DNA from: RUG11867 sp964553435
GTDB lineage: Bacteria; Bacillota_I; Bacilli_A; RF39; UBA660
DNA length: 39,880 bases
Reading direction: 5' to 3'
Assembly: GCA_964553435.1 (NCBI GenBank)
Contig: CAZKKM010000002.1
Location: forward strand, 1-39,880
Under the pieces are notes generated by a model that saw only the letters and a list, made by a program, of their open reading frames with translations, made no database searches and was not told the origin of the DNA. Positions within the stretch are counted from its first letter, which is position 1. The number at the start of each line of letters is the position of its first letter. A program made the position numbers and the translations under genes. Shown here in pieces: positions 15,945 through 24,432 of this stretch.

Positions 15945-16835
15945 ATGAATAACTACAAATATGACAGAGACAGTCTCATTGCCTCTTACGAAAAAGCTTT
16001 AAAAGACCCATCATTTAAATATGTGGCCTCGTTAGTCGAAGTCGATGACGAGCATCTCATGCGCCACACGAGCAAACTGAAAGTCGCAGCCGCAGAACTC
16101 AAAAACTGCAAAACATGTAAGAGTTTACATGCCTGCCGCAACCGAGTTCGCGGATTCGTCTATTATCCAAAAAAAGTGGGATGTCGAGTCGATTTCAACT
16201 ATGTTGCGTGCAAGTACAAAAAGACCGAAATCGAATTTGAAGAAAAATCGTGCAATTATTATGAAATGCCATCATCGCTCAAGACGATTCGCATGGCCGA
16301 CATTGCCGTCGACGATGCTGCCCGCGTCGAGATAATCAAGTGGCTCAAAAATTTTTATGATACCTTCGAAGACGATCCTCACCAAAGAGGTCTATACTTG
16401 CATGGTTCCTTCGGTTCGGGCAAGACCTTTCTCATCTGTGCCATGCTCAACGAATTGGCCAAAAAAGGCATCGACATCTGTGTAGCTTACTATCCGAAGT
16501 TGCTTCGCAGTCTCAAAGATTCCTTCGATACGGATTTCTCTTCCAGAGTCGAAAAACTCGAAAAAGTGAGCATTCTCTTTTTGGACGACATCGGTGCCGA
16601 ATCGGTAACTCCTTGGAGTAGAGACGAAATATTGGGAACTATTCTTCAATATCGAATGGATGCCTCGCTTCCGACATTCTTCACTTCGAATTTGACCATC
16701 GAAGAACTCGAAACGAACTTAGCTTCGACCAAAAATGGTGTCGAAATGGTCAAAGCTCGGCGCATCATCGAACGGATAAAACAGCTGACAGATGACATGA
16801 CTCTCATAAGTAAAAGCAGAAGGAATAGGGGATAA
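15945..16835 (+). CDS. dnaI: Helicase loader DnaI
   Basis: This 296-residue AAA+ ATPase of the DnaC/DnaI type loads the replicative helicase ring. The N-terminal zinc-binding helicase-interaction domain has C55-x2-C58 and further Cys residues to about 89. Walker A is G-S-F-G-S-G-K-T (154-161), Walker B is I-L-F-L-D-D-I-G-A-E, and sensor 1 lies in F-F-T-S-N-L. An Arg-rich C-terminus contains the usual R-R-I-I-E-R-I. Its ribosome site AAGGAG lies inside the end of dnaB, so the two are translationally coupled. Confidence 0.95.
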   Translation: MNNYKYDRDSLIASYEKALKDPSFKYVASLVEVDDEHLMRHTSKLKVAAAELKNCKTCKSLHACRNRVRGFVYYPKKVGCRVDFNYVACKYKKTEIEFEEKSCNYYEMPSSLKTIRMADIAVDDAARVEIIKWLKNFYDTFEDDPHQRGLYLHGSFGSGKTFLICAMLNELAKKGIDICVAYYPKLLRSLKDSFDTDFSSRVEKLEKVSILFLDDIGAESVTPWSRDEILGTILQYRMDASLPTFFTSNLTIEELETNLASTKNGVEMVKARRIIERIKQLTDDMTLISKSRRNRG

Positions 16836-16891
16836 AAACTAATAGAAAAGGGCAAATAGTGTGAACGCGAATTTGAAAGGATAAGATTACT

Positions 16892-18352
16892 TTGAAAGAA
16901 AAGATCACATCGACAGTTAAATGGTGCCGTACCATATTCGAAAAGAAAAAGATATTTCTGAGTTTAATAGGATTGGCGATCCTCATAATGGTGACGACTA
17001 TTTTACTTAGTTTATCGAATATAAATTCAAAGAGCGAACTTCTAAAATTGATTTTCGCTCCCGATAAACCTGTTGTCTACAAAGAGGATGATAATTATGG
17101 ATATCTCGATATCGATGGCAAAGTTCTCATAGAGGCAAACTATCACAGTGCCACCCCATTTTATGGCGAATATGCGCTCGTCTCTTTTTATGATGATGAA
17201 GATGAAATATATGAGATAATCGACAAAAAAGGGAAGACAATATTAAGAACTTCTCCGACAAGTCAACCACACTATTATGGCGAATACGGAGTATGGCTCA
17301 TCGACAATAAGATGTATACCTACGAAATGAAAGAAATTTCGTTGGGAAATTGTCACATCGAATACTTGGGGCATGGATTTTTTTCCTACCTCGATAACGA
17401 CTCATCTTCCTCTGGAATCGTCGACGCATCTGGCAAAAAAATTTTTACATGGGATGAAGATTACATCTCGGTGGACATCTCCGACGTGGATTATCCTACG
17501 AACGACTACTATGCCGGTGTGAGCAACTACGAAGAAAGAGAAGAAATCGTCTCCCTAGCCGACGGTAAAAGTGTGTACGTCTTAGATGATACCAAAAACC
17601 GTTATCTCGAGGTCGAAAGTGACAATGTCTTTCGTATCATCGACCGCTCCGACAATTATAAGACCGTCGAATGGCTCTACCTAGAAAAAGGTAAAGTGGC
17701 TTTTCGTACGACCGATGATATATACGAAATCACCATTGACGACTTCGGCCACGACATTCTCAAAATAGACTATGGAGTCAACTATGCAAATTCCAATCAT
17801 GACGAACGTTATGCTTATTACGACGTCCAAAACAACCGATACTTAGATGAAACTTACCTTAAAGAAGAAAACATCGACAAAAATGCCTGGATGGAAGACA
17901 TATATGATTACAAAATATATACTTGTGACAAACTCTATGGAATAATGCAAAAAAACAAAATCATCAAAGCCTGTGCTTACACATCGATAGATCTATTGGA
18001 TCGAAATACATACGAATATCTAAAAGAATATCATGCGCGACACCTCGCCATTCTTAAAGATAACTCGACCGTCGAAATCTACGATATGAAAAGAGGGCAA
18101 GTATTGCATAGTTACGAAATGTCATCCATAAAAGGAGAAAAAGACAGTTCTTTCTTCTTGATAACACAATTCGATGAAAGCGGATATACTGCTGCCAAAT
18201 ACATCGTATACAACGCGATAACAGATGAACAGATGGAATTCTCATCGCCAAGTCGCATTTCGCTTTACTCCAACTACATCACCGTCGAAGATAAAGATAC
18301 GACCACATATTACAATACAGATTTTACCAAAATATACGAAGTTTCAAATTGA
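16892..18352 (+). CDS. Membrane-anchored WG-repeat protein
   Basis: This 486-residue protein has a basic cytoplasmic N-terminus and one membrane helix (about residues 23-43). A large extracellular part contains WG-type repeats, best seen as Y-G-Y-L-D-I-D-G-K-V-L-I-E-A near residue 70 and I-I-D-K-K-G-K-T-I-L near 110. Such repeats probably form a beta-propeller-like binding surface. The start is TTG 16892, read from AAAGGA ten bases upstream; no better ATG precedes the membrane helix. Function is unknown. It may be co-transcribed with dnaI (57-bp gap, no terminator seen). Confidence 0.7.
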   Translation: MKEKITSTVKWCRTIFEKKKIFLSLIGLAILIMVTTILLSLSNINSKSELLKLIFAPDKPVVYKEDDNYGYLDIDGKVLIEANYHSATPFYGEYALVSFYDDEDEIYEIIDKKGKTILRTSPTSQPHYYGEYGVWLIDNKMYTYEMKEISLGNCHIEYLGHGFFSYLDNDSSSSGIVDASGKKIFTWDEDYISVDISDVDYPTNDYYAGVSNYEEREEIVSLADGKSVYVLDDTKNRYLEVESDNVFRIIDRSDNYKTVEWLYLEKGKVAFRTTDDIYEITIDDFGHDILKIDYGVNYANSNHDERYAYYDVQNNRYLDETYLKEENIDKNAWMEDIYDYKIYTCDKLYGIMQKNKIIKACAYTSIDLLDRNTYEYLKEYHARHLAILKDNSTVEIYDMKRGQVLHSYEMSSIKGEKDSSFFLITQFDESGYTAAKYIVYNAITDEQMEFSSPSRISLYSNYITVEDKDTTTYYNTDFTKIYEVSN

Positions 18353-18393
18353 CATTTTTTCGTTAGAAGACCATATAAAAAGGCTATCTCGAG

Positions 18394-18422
18394 TTTACAT
18401 TTGGCATATATTTTGCTATAAT
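18394..18422 (+). promoter_or_regulatory. Strong promoter of miaB
   Basis: TTTACA (18394-18399), 17-bp spacer, TATAAT (18417-18422) preceded by TGC (extended -10). The start codon is only 24 bp downstream, so the leader is very short. Confidence 0.85.
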
Positions 18423-18445
18423 TACTCATGACAGGTGTGATGATT

Positions 18446-19852
18446 ATGAAGTTACCTAATTTACGAGAAGCAAAAGTTCGCGGCCAGAGCGAAGTCTCCT
18501 ATATCGAAGCCAAAATTAAAAGAGATTTATCTCTTTTTAAAGGCCGCAAATACTATTTGAAAACATATGGTTGTCAGATGAACGTCCACGATTCCGAGCT
18601 CATCGCCAATTTGCTCGAGGGAATCGGCTTTATCGAAACCGATAAAATGGAAGGTTCGGACTTAGTCATTTTGAATACGTGTGCTATTAGAGAAAATGCT
18701 CACGACAAAGTCTTCGGTTTTTTGGGACGTTGCAAACACGAAAAAGAGCTCAACCCCGAGATGATGATTTGTGTCTGTGGTTGCATGGCACAAGAACCTT
18801 CAGTTTGTGAAGAAATACTCTCAAAGCATCCATATATCGATCTCGTCTTCGGCACACACAACATACACGAACTACCTAATTTGCTCTTAAATTGCACAGG
18901 TAAAACCGAAATTGAAGTAGAATCTAAAGAAGGGGACGTCGTAGAAAATCTCGAATATACGCGCGATTCGAAGATAGAAGCTTGGGTCAACATCATGTAC
19001 GGGTGTGACAAATTTTGTACTTACTGCATCGTTCCATACACTCGTGGAAAACAACGTAGTCGCAAATCTTCGTGTATTTTGAGAGAAGTCGAGAATCTAG
19101 CAAAAGAAGGTTACAAAGAAGTTACTTTGCTCGGACAAAATGTCAATGCTTACGGCAAAGACTTGGAAGACGAACTATCATTTGCCGAATTACTTCTCAA
19201 GGTGAGCGATACGGGAATTCCACGAATTCGTTTTGTAACTAGCCATCCGTGGGACTTTTCGGACGAACTTATCGATACCATCGCGAGCCGCGACAACATC
19301 ATGCCATACATCCATCTACCATTGCAAAGTGGCTCGTCACGCATTTTAAAATTGATGGGAAGAAGATACACCAAAGAAGAATATTTGAATCTTTTCGAAA
19401 AAATAAAGACTCGCATTCCAAATGTTGCTGTCACAACAGATATCATCGTCGGTTTCCCAGGCGAAACAGAAAAAGATTTCGAAGACACCCTCGAGATGGT
19501 AAAACGTTGTAAATACGACAATGCTTTCACATTCATTTTCTCCCCTCGCATCGGAACACCGGCCGAAAACCTACCTGACGAGACACCGAAAGAGGAGAAA
19601 GAGCGCAGGCTTGCTCGTTTAAACGAGCTCGTAAACTTTTATAGTCTCGAAGCAAACAAAAAATATGTCGGCCGAACAGTAGATGTTTTGATAACCGGAA
19701 AAAGTGACCGCGGCAGCGATAAAATTGCCGGATACACCGATACGATGAAACTCGTTAATGTAACGGGCCCTGTCGATGCGATCGGCAAAACGATTGCCGT
19801 AAAAATTACCGAAGCAAAAAGCTTCAGTTTGAATGGAGAGGTGGAATTATGA
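18446..19852 (+). CDS. miaB: tRNA-2-methylthio-N6-dimethylallyladenosine synthase MiaB
   Basis: This 468-residue radical-SAM methylthiotransferase adds the 2-methylthio group to i6A37 of tRNA. The N-terminal UPF0004 domain supplies the auxiliary cluster Cys (Y-G-C43, N-T-C79, C-G-C113-M). The radical-SAM cluster motif is C187-x3-C191-x2-C194 in Y-G-C-D-K-F-C-T-Y-C. The C-terminal TRAM domain is present (V-D-V-L-I-T-G-K). ATG 18446 follows AGGTG by eight bases. The stop overlaps the next start as ATGA. Confidence 0.96.
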   Translation: MKLPNLREAKVRGQSEVSYIEAKIKRDLSLFKGRKYYLKTYGCQMNVHDSELIANLLEGIGFIETDKMEGSDLVILNTCAIRENAHDKVFGFLGRCKHEKELNPEMMICVCGCMAQEPSVCEEILSKHPYIDLVFGTHNIHELPNLLLNCTGKTEIEVESKEGDVVENLEYTRDSKIEAWVNIMYGCDKFCTYCIVPYTRGKQRSRKSSCILREVENLAKEGYKEVTLLGQNVNAYGKDLEDELSFAELLLKVSDTGIPRIRFVTSHPWDFSDELIDTIASRDNIMPYIHLPLQSGSSRILKLMGRRYTKEEYLNLFEKIKTRIPNVAVTTDIIVGFPGETEKDFEDTLEMVKRCKYDNAFTFIFSPRIGTPAENLPDETPKEEKERRLARLNELVNFYSLEANKKYVGRTVDVLITGKSDRGSDKIAGYTDTMKLVNVTGPVDAIGKTIAVKITEAKSFSLNGEVEL

Positions 19853-20337
19853 ATTTAAATTATGTCAAATTGGCAACTTTTATACCCTGGATTATATACT
19901 TTGTCGAAATAATGCTATACCGTATCGGAGTCATCGAAAATCAAGAGCTCGATAAGAAAAAATATTTTAAGTTTATCAATAAAAACTTTTTTGCTTCGAT
20001 CAACATGAAAGAAATTTTTTTGTTCGTCATCTTTGTCATCTTCTTACAGTACGAAAATACGACTGTATTGGAGTTACTCTTTCCAGCCATGTACATCTAC
20101 CTTCTCATCGATTTCTTTCATACGCGTGCCGCGGACTGTAAAAAAATCGAACATAAAAGTCTGATGGTTTTGAGCATTCTCTTGATAGTTCTGCTCGTCG
20201 GCTTCTTCATTTTACAAAATCGACTATATACGACTTACATATTCATGTTCTCCGTTTCAATTTTGAGTTCATTCATCATCTATCTTTTCAGCATTCCAAT
20301 CGATTTATTGATGCGAAAGAATAAAAAACGATCTTAA
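19849..20337 (+). CDS. Unknown integral membrane protein coupled to miaB
   Basis: This 162-residue hydrophobic protein has about four membrane helices (near residues 8-26, 54-68, 78-92 and 105-150, the last probably two) and a basic C-terminus. No family is recognised. Its ATG overlaps the miaB stop and uses GGAGAGGTGG inside miaB, so translation is coupled, though no functional link is apparent. Confidence 0.65.
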   Translation: MNLNYVKLATFIPWIIYFVEIMLYRIGVIENQELDKKKYFKFINKNFFASINMKEIFLFVIFVIFLQYENTTVLELLFPAMYIYLLIDFFHTRAADCKKIEHKSLMVLSILLIVLLVGFFILQNRLYTTYIFMFSVSILSSFIIYLFSIPIDLLMRKNKKRS

Positions 20338-20345
20338 ACAAAAGT

Positions 20346-20387
20346 AAAAATGCGAAAGTTTCTCTATGGAATTTTCGCATTTTTGTT
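20346..20387 (+). terminator. Strong terminator after the miaB operon
   Basis: Perfect 12-bp stem (AAAAATGCGAAA with TTTCGCATTTTT) around a 15-base loop, ending in a T run. Confidence 0.9.
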
Positions 20388-20428
20388 TAAACGATCGCTC
20401 TTCCGCCCATAATATAGACGGTGATTAT

Positions 20429-21085
20429 ATGAAAGAATTTTTGCTCGTACTTTTTAGAACTGTTTTCTTTTACTTCTTCGTCATGGCAATGTACAGAATG
20501 ATGGGTAAGCGCGAAGTAGGGCAATTGGGGGTCGTCGATTTGATAGTGTCTATTCTGATTGCTGAACTTGTCGCCATATCCATCGAAAATCTCGAAGATT
20601 CGATTTTCTTGACCATCATCCCCATCGCTCTACTAGTTGCCTTAGAAATCGGACTTGCTCGCTTGTCCTTGAAGTCCAAGCGCGTACGTACCTTCTTTGG
20701 TGGTAAGCCTTCGATAATCATCGATCGCGGTCGAGTAGATTACAAAGAGATGGTAAAACAAAGATACACGATGGATGACTTGTTGTTCGAACTTCGCCAA
20801 AAGAGCATCAAAAGTCTCGAATCTGTCGAATATGCTTTTTTGGAACCGAATGGGAAACTGTCAATTTTCGAAAAAAAACTGTTCGATAAAAACTATCCTT
20901 TGCCACTCATAGTCGATGGAGAAATTCAACTTAGTACCTTGCGACTCATCAAAAAGAGTAAATTGTGGCTTCATGAAAGCTTAAGAAAAAAGAACCTCGC
21001 TGTTCGAGACGTCTTCTACTGTTTTTATAAAGGAACCAATCTATATGTCGTCAAAAAAGATGAACTTGTAAGAGTCAATGACTAA
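20429..21085 (+). CDS. DUF421 (YetF family) membrane protein
   Basis: This 218-residue protein matches the YetF layout: three N-terminal membrane helices with the signature Y-R-M-M-G-K-R-E-V-G-Q-L-G and D-L-I-V-S-I-L-I-A-E-L-V. A soluble DUF421 domain follows with G-K-P-S-I-I-I-D-R-G, and then L-L-F-E-L-R-Q-K-S-I. In spore formers relatives occur near SpoVA genes or as the spore-membrane protein 2Duf; others have unknown roles. GGTGAT before ATG 20429 fixes the start. No clear terminator follows. Confidence 0.88.
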   Translation: MKEFLLVLFRTVFFYFFVMAMYRMMGKREVGQLGVVDLIVSILIAELVAISIENLEDSIFLTIIPIALLVALEIGLARLSLKSKRVRTFFGGKPSIIIDRGRVDYKEMVKQRYTMDDLLFELRQKSIKSLESVEYAFLEPNGKLSIFEKKLFDKNYPLPLIVDGEIQLSTLRLIKKSKLWLHESLRKKNLAVRDVFYCFYKGTNLYVVKKDELVRVND

Positions 21086-21265
21086 AAAACATTTTTGCCA
21101 TTTTTGCGGGGAAATGACAAATATGTAAATGTAAATCTTATTTCAGCTTAGTATTTGAGGGACATTTGAAAATACTGATAAATGATCATGGGGCTTTTTT
21201 GCTTCATTTAAATTGTCAAAAAAACGTACGCATGTTCTCTATTATGATCAAAAAAACCAAAAAAA
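21086..21265. other. AT-rich intergenic region upstream of the radC operon
   Basis: No gene is seen in this stretch. A weak hairpin at its start (CATTT...AAATG) may end the DUF421 transcript. The recognisable items are the LexA-box-like site at 21225-21238 and, further downstream, the shared element at 21266-21309. I find no convincing sigma-A promoter with normal spacing for the operon. Confidence 0.4.
21225..21238 (+). promoter_or_regulatory. LexA/DinR-box-like site upstream of the radC operon
   Basis: CGTACGCATGTTCT matches 12 of 14 positions of the Bacillus LexA consensus CGAACRNRYGTTYC (mismatches at positions 3 and 14). It lies 12 bp after a TTGTCA (21213-21218). Confidence 0.4.
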
Positions 21266-21309
21266 ATGAGAAAAATCCAAAATCCTCGGAATAATAATAG
21301 TAGAGGGTA
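21266..21309 (+). promoter_or_regulatory. Composite upstream element shared with recA
   Basis: ATGAGAAAAA (21266-21275), 11 bp, CGG (21287-21289), AATAATAATA, then GGGTA (21305-21309). It is the counterpart of the element at 6721-6766. Confidence 0.5.
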
Positions 21310-21395
21310 ATAATTCGGAAAAAAAACGATCTTTCCTCTCTCTTTCGACAAAATCATCGATCGATTAGTAGTAAAATCTTTGACGGTGATAAACT

Positions 21396-21821
21396 ATGGA
21401 AAGATTGAAACCAGTATTATTAGCTGTATTGGTAGGTTGTGGATGTGCCTTTTATCTCTTCAAAAACGTGGAGTCGAATACCTTAGAAGAGACGAAATAT
21501 AATGCCGTCGCAGTGCAAATAGGGGTATTTAAAGATGCAGATACCGCTCATTCTATGCAGGAAGCTTATGGTGGTCTCGTCGTCGAGGATGACGATTTAT
21601 ATCGCGTTTACTACTCGATATTGAACAAAGATGAGAATATCGAATTCATCACGAACTATTTGAACGATAAAGGCATCAACTACTACCTCAAAGATTTGCG
21701 ATTGTCCGATAAAGTAATCGCCGATAGCAAGGATTACGAAATGATGATGACGAAGACCAACGAAGAAAGCAAACTGGCCATCAATGAAGAACTCTTAAAC
21801 ATATATAAGGAAGTGATTTAA
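21396..21821 (+). CDS. SPOR-like membrane-anchored protein
   Basis: This 141-residue protein has an N-terminal membrane helix (about 6-23, with two Cys in G-C-G-C). A SPOR-like segment follows (V-A-V-Q-I-G-V-F-K-D-A-D-T-A near residues 39-52, then L-Y-R-V-Y-Y-S-I-L). SPOR domains bind denuded peptidoglycan at division or elongation sites. The stop codon directly abuts the radC ATG, so it heads the radC-mreC-mreD operon, in keeping with a cell-wall role. Family membership is suggested by pattern only. Confidence 0.6.
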   Translation: MERLKPVLLAVLVGCGCAFYLFKNVESNTLEETKYNAVAVQIGVFKDADTAHSMQEAYGGLVVEDDDLYRVYYSILNKDENIEFITNYLNDKGINYYLKDLRLSDKVIADSKDYEMMMTKTNEESKLAINEELLNIYKEVI

Positions 21822-22514
21822 ATGTCTACTATGCTAAAAGACATTCCCAAAAGTGAAAAACCTCGAGAGAGACTGCTCGCCTACGGAAGTACATCTCTAT
21901 CGAACGAAGAATTGCTCTCAATTCTCCTTAGAACCGGAGTCCAAGGTCGCTCGGTTTGTGAATTGAGTAGAGAAATTCTCTCAAAAATCGAAAGCATAAA
22001 AAGTCTTCGCGACATTCCTCTTTCGACTTTAAAATCGATTAAAGGTCTCGGTGAGACGAAGAGCATAACGATTCTGGCTGCTCTCGAACTAGGTCGAAGG
22101 GTTTACGATGAAGAAGAACCTCACAAAAAACTGCAAATAACTCAGCCAGTCGATGCTTATCGCTATTTTTCAAAATATATCGTTCGCGACAAACAAGAAA
22201 ATTTTATGGCCATCTTCGTCGACAAACACAGACACTATCTCAGTCACAAGATAATCTTCAAAGGAACTCTCGATGCAGCTATCGTTCACCCGAGAGAAGT
22301 ATTCAAACATGCGCTTTTAGAAAATGCCGCTGGCATAATCGTCATGCACAATCATCCAAGTGGCATCGCTACACCGAGCACGTCGGACGATGATACGACG
22401 AGATCGCTAGTCGAAGTTGGATCGAATCTCGGTATACCGCTTTTAGACCACTTGATCGTTGCTGAAAACAATTATTTCAGTTATGTGGAAGAGGGGAGAC
22501 TCGTTCATGAATAA
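21822..22514 (+). CDS. radC: RadC family JAB/MPN-domain protein
   Basis: This 230-residue protein has an N-terminal helix-hairpin-helix region (I-K-G-L-G-E-T-K near residues 73-80) and a C-terminal MPN/JAB metalloprotease-like domain. The zinc motif is H176-N-H178-P-S-G with an acidic residue near 189-190. RadC is conserved in bacteria and often linked with DNA repair or competence regulons, but its biochemical role remains unsettled. AAGGAAGTG before the ATG sits in the end of the upstream gene. Confidence 0.95.
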   Translation: MSTMLKDIPKSEKPRERLLAYGSTSLSNEELLSILLRTGVQGRSVCELSREILSKIESIKSLRDIPLSTLKSIKGLGETKSITILAALELGRRVYDEEEPHKKLQITQPVDAYRYFSKYIVRDKQENFMAIFVDKHRHYLSHKIIFKGTLDAAIVHPREVFKHALLENAAGIIVMHNHPSGIATPSTSDDDTTRSLVEVGSNLGIPLLDHLIVAENNYFSYVEEGRLVHE

Positions 22515-23178
22515 AATTCGTCCTGTTCTCCTCATAATTTTCGTTCTTGCAACCTATATGATACTATCTGATACAATCGTCAATCTGCTCGCCAACACAG
22601 GATCTTTCCTTCGCCACGACAACAAAGCTGAACTTTACGAATCCACTTTCAAAACGAAAATCGAAGAACTCGAAAAAGAAATCTTAGAATACGAAAGACA
22701 AACCGAAGGATTGAAAATTTACGAGGGAGAAAGTTATATTTTGGCCAAAACAGCCATAAGAAACATTTATGACATATACGATTACATCATCGTAAACACT
22801 GCTTCGAAAGTTTCGATCGGAGATGTTGCATTGAACGAAGCTGGTCTCGTCGGAATTGTCAGTGAAGCGACCACTTCTACAGCGAAAATATCCCTTTTGA
22901 CCGGCCAAAACAAAATGAGTGTCAAAATAGGGGAAAATTACGGAATACTTTCAAATTACGATCGTACCAAAAACGAGTTTTTGGTATCCAATATCGACAA
23001 TTATAAAGTCATAGAAACGGGAGCCCAAGTGACGACTAGTGGCTTTCAAGAAATTGCTCCAGGTTTGCCAATTGGAACTGTCACAGCTATAGAGACGAAA
23101 GGAGTCGAGAAAGTAATTAGAGTGAGACCTCATGTCGATTTTAAAAACATCAATTACCTTCTCATCGCAGCCAAATGA
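22507..23178 (+). CDS. mreC: Rod shape-determining protein MreC, short form
   Basis: This 223-residue protein has an N-terminal membrane helix (about 5-23), a coiled coil (K-I-E-E-L-E-K-E-I-L-E) and the beta-barrel MreC domain. Typical stretches are V-S-I-G-D-V-A-L-N-E-A-G-L-V-G and G-L-P-I-G-T-V. MreC scaffolds the elongation synthase complex outside the membrane. It is shorter than usual MreC (about 280-300). ATG 22507 overlaps the radC end by 8 bp. mreB, usual between radC and mreC, is absent here. Confidence 0.88.
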   Translation: MNKIRPVLLIIFVLATYMILSDTIVNLLANTGSFLRHDNKAELYESTFKTKIEELEKEILEYERQTEGLKIYEGESYILAKTAIRNIYDIYDYIIVNTASKVSIGDVALNEAGLVGIVSEATTSTAKISLLTGQNKMSVKIGENYGILSNYDRTKNEFLVSNIDNYKVIETGAQVTTSGFQEIAPGLPIGTVTAIETKGVEKVIRVRPHVDFKNINYLLIAAK

Positions 23179-23477
23179 TCGTTTTTGCACTTTTGATCGA
23201 CTTTTTCATGTCGTCATTTACTCATTTTACAACTCACTTGGCCATCGCAGCGATTCCCTTCATTCGCTCCTTCGTACCAGTCATCATTTACTTTCTCGTT
23301 TTATCCCTCTATGAACCTCGCTATGTGATCAATCTATCACTGTTCTACATTTTATATATGCTGAATAGACAAATCGACAAACACTTTCGTCAAACCGATC
23401 TCACATATGTTTTGAAAATATTCATTTTTTGTGCGATATACATGAGTTTATTGTACTTTATACGAAACATATTCTGA
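23175..23477 (+). CDS. mreD: MreD-like small membrane protein
   Basis: This 100-residue hydrophobic protein has about three helices. Its start overlaps the mreC stop (ATGA), exactly where mreD is expected. It is clearly shorter than usual MreD (about 160-170 residues). The MreD call depends mainly on position and membrane character, so it is tentative. Confidence 0.6.
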   Translation: MIVFALLIDFFMSSFTHFTTHLAIAAIPFIRSFVPVIIYFLVLSLYEPRYVINLSLFYILYMLNRQIDKHFRQTDLTYVLKIFIFCAIYMSLLYFIRNIF

Positions 23478-23504
23478 CGAATTGTCAAAGATGAAACTTA
23501 CTGA

Positions 23505-23534
23505 TTGCGCCGAGATATGAAAATATGATATAAT
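23505..23534 (+). promoter_or_regulatory. Promoter of the TasA-like gene
   Basis: TTGCGC (23505-23510), 18-bp spacer, TATAAT (23529-23534) with TGA before it (extended -10). Confidence 0.65.
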
Positions 23535-23558
23535 ATACTCGTGAAAGTAGGGAAGCCT

Positions 23559-24146
23559 ATGAAAACTGAAAACTTACAACAAAAGCATGCCGACAAGAAA
23601 GTGAAGGTTGTAACCGGTATAGTCCTGGGAGTTACTGCTCTTTTAATTGTGGTGGGACTATCTTATGCGATGCTGCCAACAGACAATCTCCCCGTCGAGC
23701 CCTTGGACGTCACAGCCTCCACCGCGACAATGAAACTTCGTTATACGGACTGTAAAGAAAGTGACACGAGCACTTGTGCAGATATTTCGAAAGAATTGAA
23801 TCCTGGTGATAGCATTAGCAAAGAATTTAAAGTTTCGAACATCGGCGATAGCACAGCTCACTATGCAATTTACTTTCGCGAACTGACCAACACTTTCAAA
23901 CACGAAGAATTGGTATACAAACTGGAAAACTTGACGACTGGAGAAATCGTCGTACCCGATATGCCAGTTCCTACGTCCCTCACGGACAATTTGATCAAAT
24001 CTCCTATTGCCGCTACCGCAGGTTCGACAATCAGATATAAGTTGACAGTTACATTTATGAACACCGACCGCGATCAATTGGACAATTTGAACTCTGAATT
24101 CTCACTTAAAATAGCTATAAAAGATGTTCGTTCTCAGACATCTTAA
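23559..24146 (+). CDS. TasA/camelysin-like secreted protein
   Basis: This 195-residue protein has a basic N-terminus, a hydrophobic signal segment (about 15-35) ending L-S-Y-A, and a beta-rich exported domain. The L-N-P-G-D-S-I-S-K-E-F-K-V-S-N-I-G pattern is typical of the TasA/CalY/SipW-substrate group that forms fibres or surface layers. Two Cys ten residues apart (T-D-C...T-C-A) could form a disulfide loop. ATG 23559, eight bases after AGGGAAG, is preferred to GTG 23541. The large protein at 35144 has a related N-terminal part. Confidence 0.65.
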   Translation: MKTENLQQKHADKKVKVVTGIVLGVTALLIVVGLSYAMLPTDNLPVEPLDVTASTATMKLRYTDCKESDTSTCADISKELNPGDSISKEFKVSNIGDSTAHYAIYFRELTNTFKHEELVYKLENLTTGEIVVPDMPVPTSLTDNLIKSPIAATAGSTIRYKLTVTFMNTDRDQLDNLNSEFSLKIAIKDVRSQTS

Positions 24147-24229
24147 AAAAGTCATGGCGAAATGCCCAAGAAAGTGACAAAAAAAATTAAATTCGAATGA
24201 ATGCTCATTGCACATCAAAGAGAATTTCG

Positions 24230-24254
24230 CGAGCCCATGATCGGTTCGTTTTTT
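24230..24254 (+). terminator. Terminator of the TasA-like gene
   Basis: Stem CGAGCC/GGTTCG (one G-T pair), loop CATGATC, then TTTTTT. It lies 84 bp after the stop codon; nothing else is recognised between. Confidence 0.7.
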
Positions 24255-24267
24255 CTCAAAATACCGC

Positions 24268-24296
24268 TCGACCTTTTGAGCGCTTTTTGATATAAT
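24268..24296 (+). promoter_or_regulatory. Upstream promoter P1 of alaS
   Basis: TCGACC (24268-24273), 17-bp spacer, TATAAT (24291-24296). Confidence 0.55.
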
Positions 24297-24339
24297 TGAT
24301 ACTGTAAATTATATGAAATTGCGTCGACATAAAAGAAAC

Positions 24340-24368
24340 TTGCAAGTATTTTCAAAAACGATTATACT
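24340..24368 (+). promoter_or_regulatory. Proximal promoter P2 of alaS
   Basis: TTGCAA (24340-24345), 17-bp spacer, TATACT (24363-24368). No T-box features (AGGGTGGNACCGCG) occur in the leader. Confidence 0.75.
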
Positions 24369-24432
24369 ATTGGTGAAAACGGAATTTTAAATAATTTAAA
24401 TAAAAATGCCAAATGATAGGAGAATTAAAAAT

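Noticed and set aside
24147..24432. T-box riboswitch for alaS
   Set aside because: Two plain promoters and a terminator are seen, but no T-box bulge sequence or antiterminator follows the promoters.
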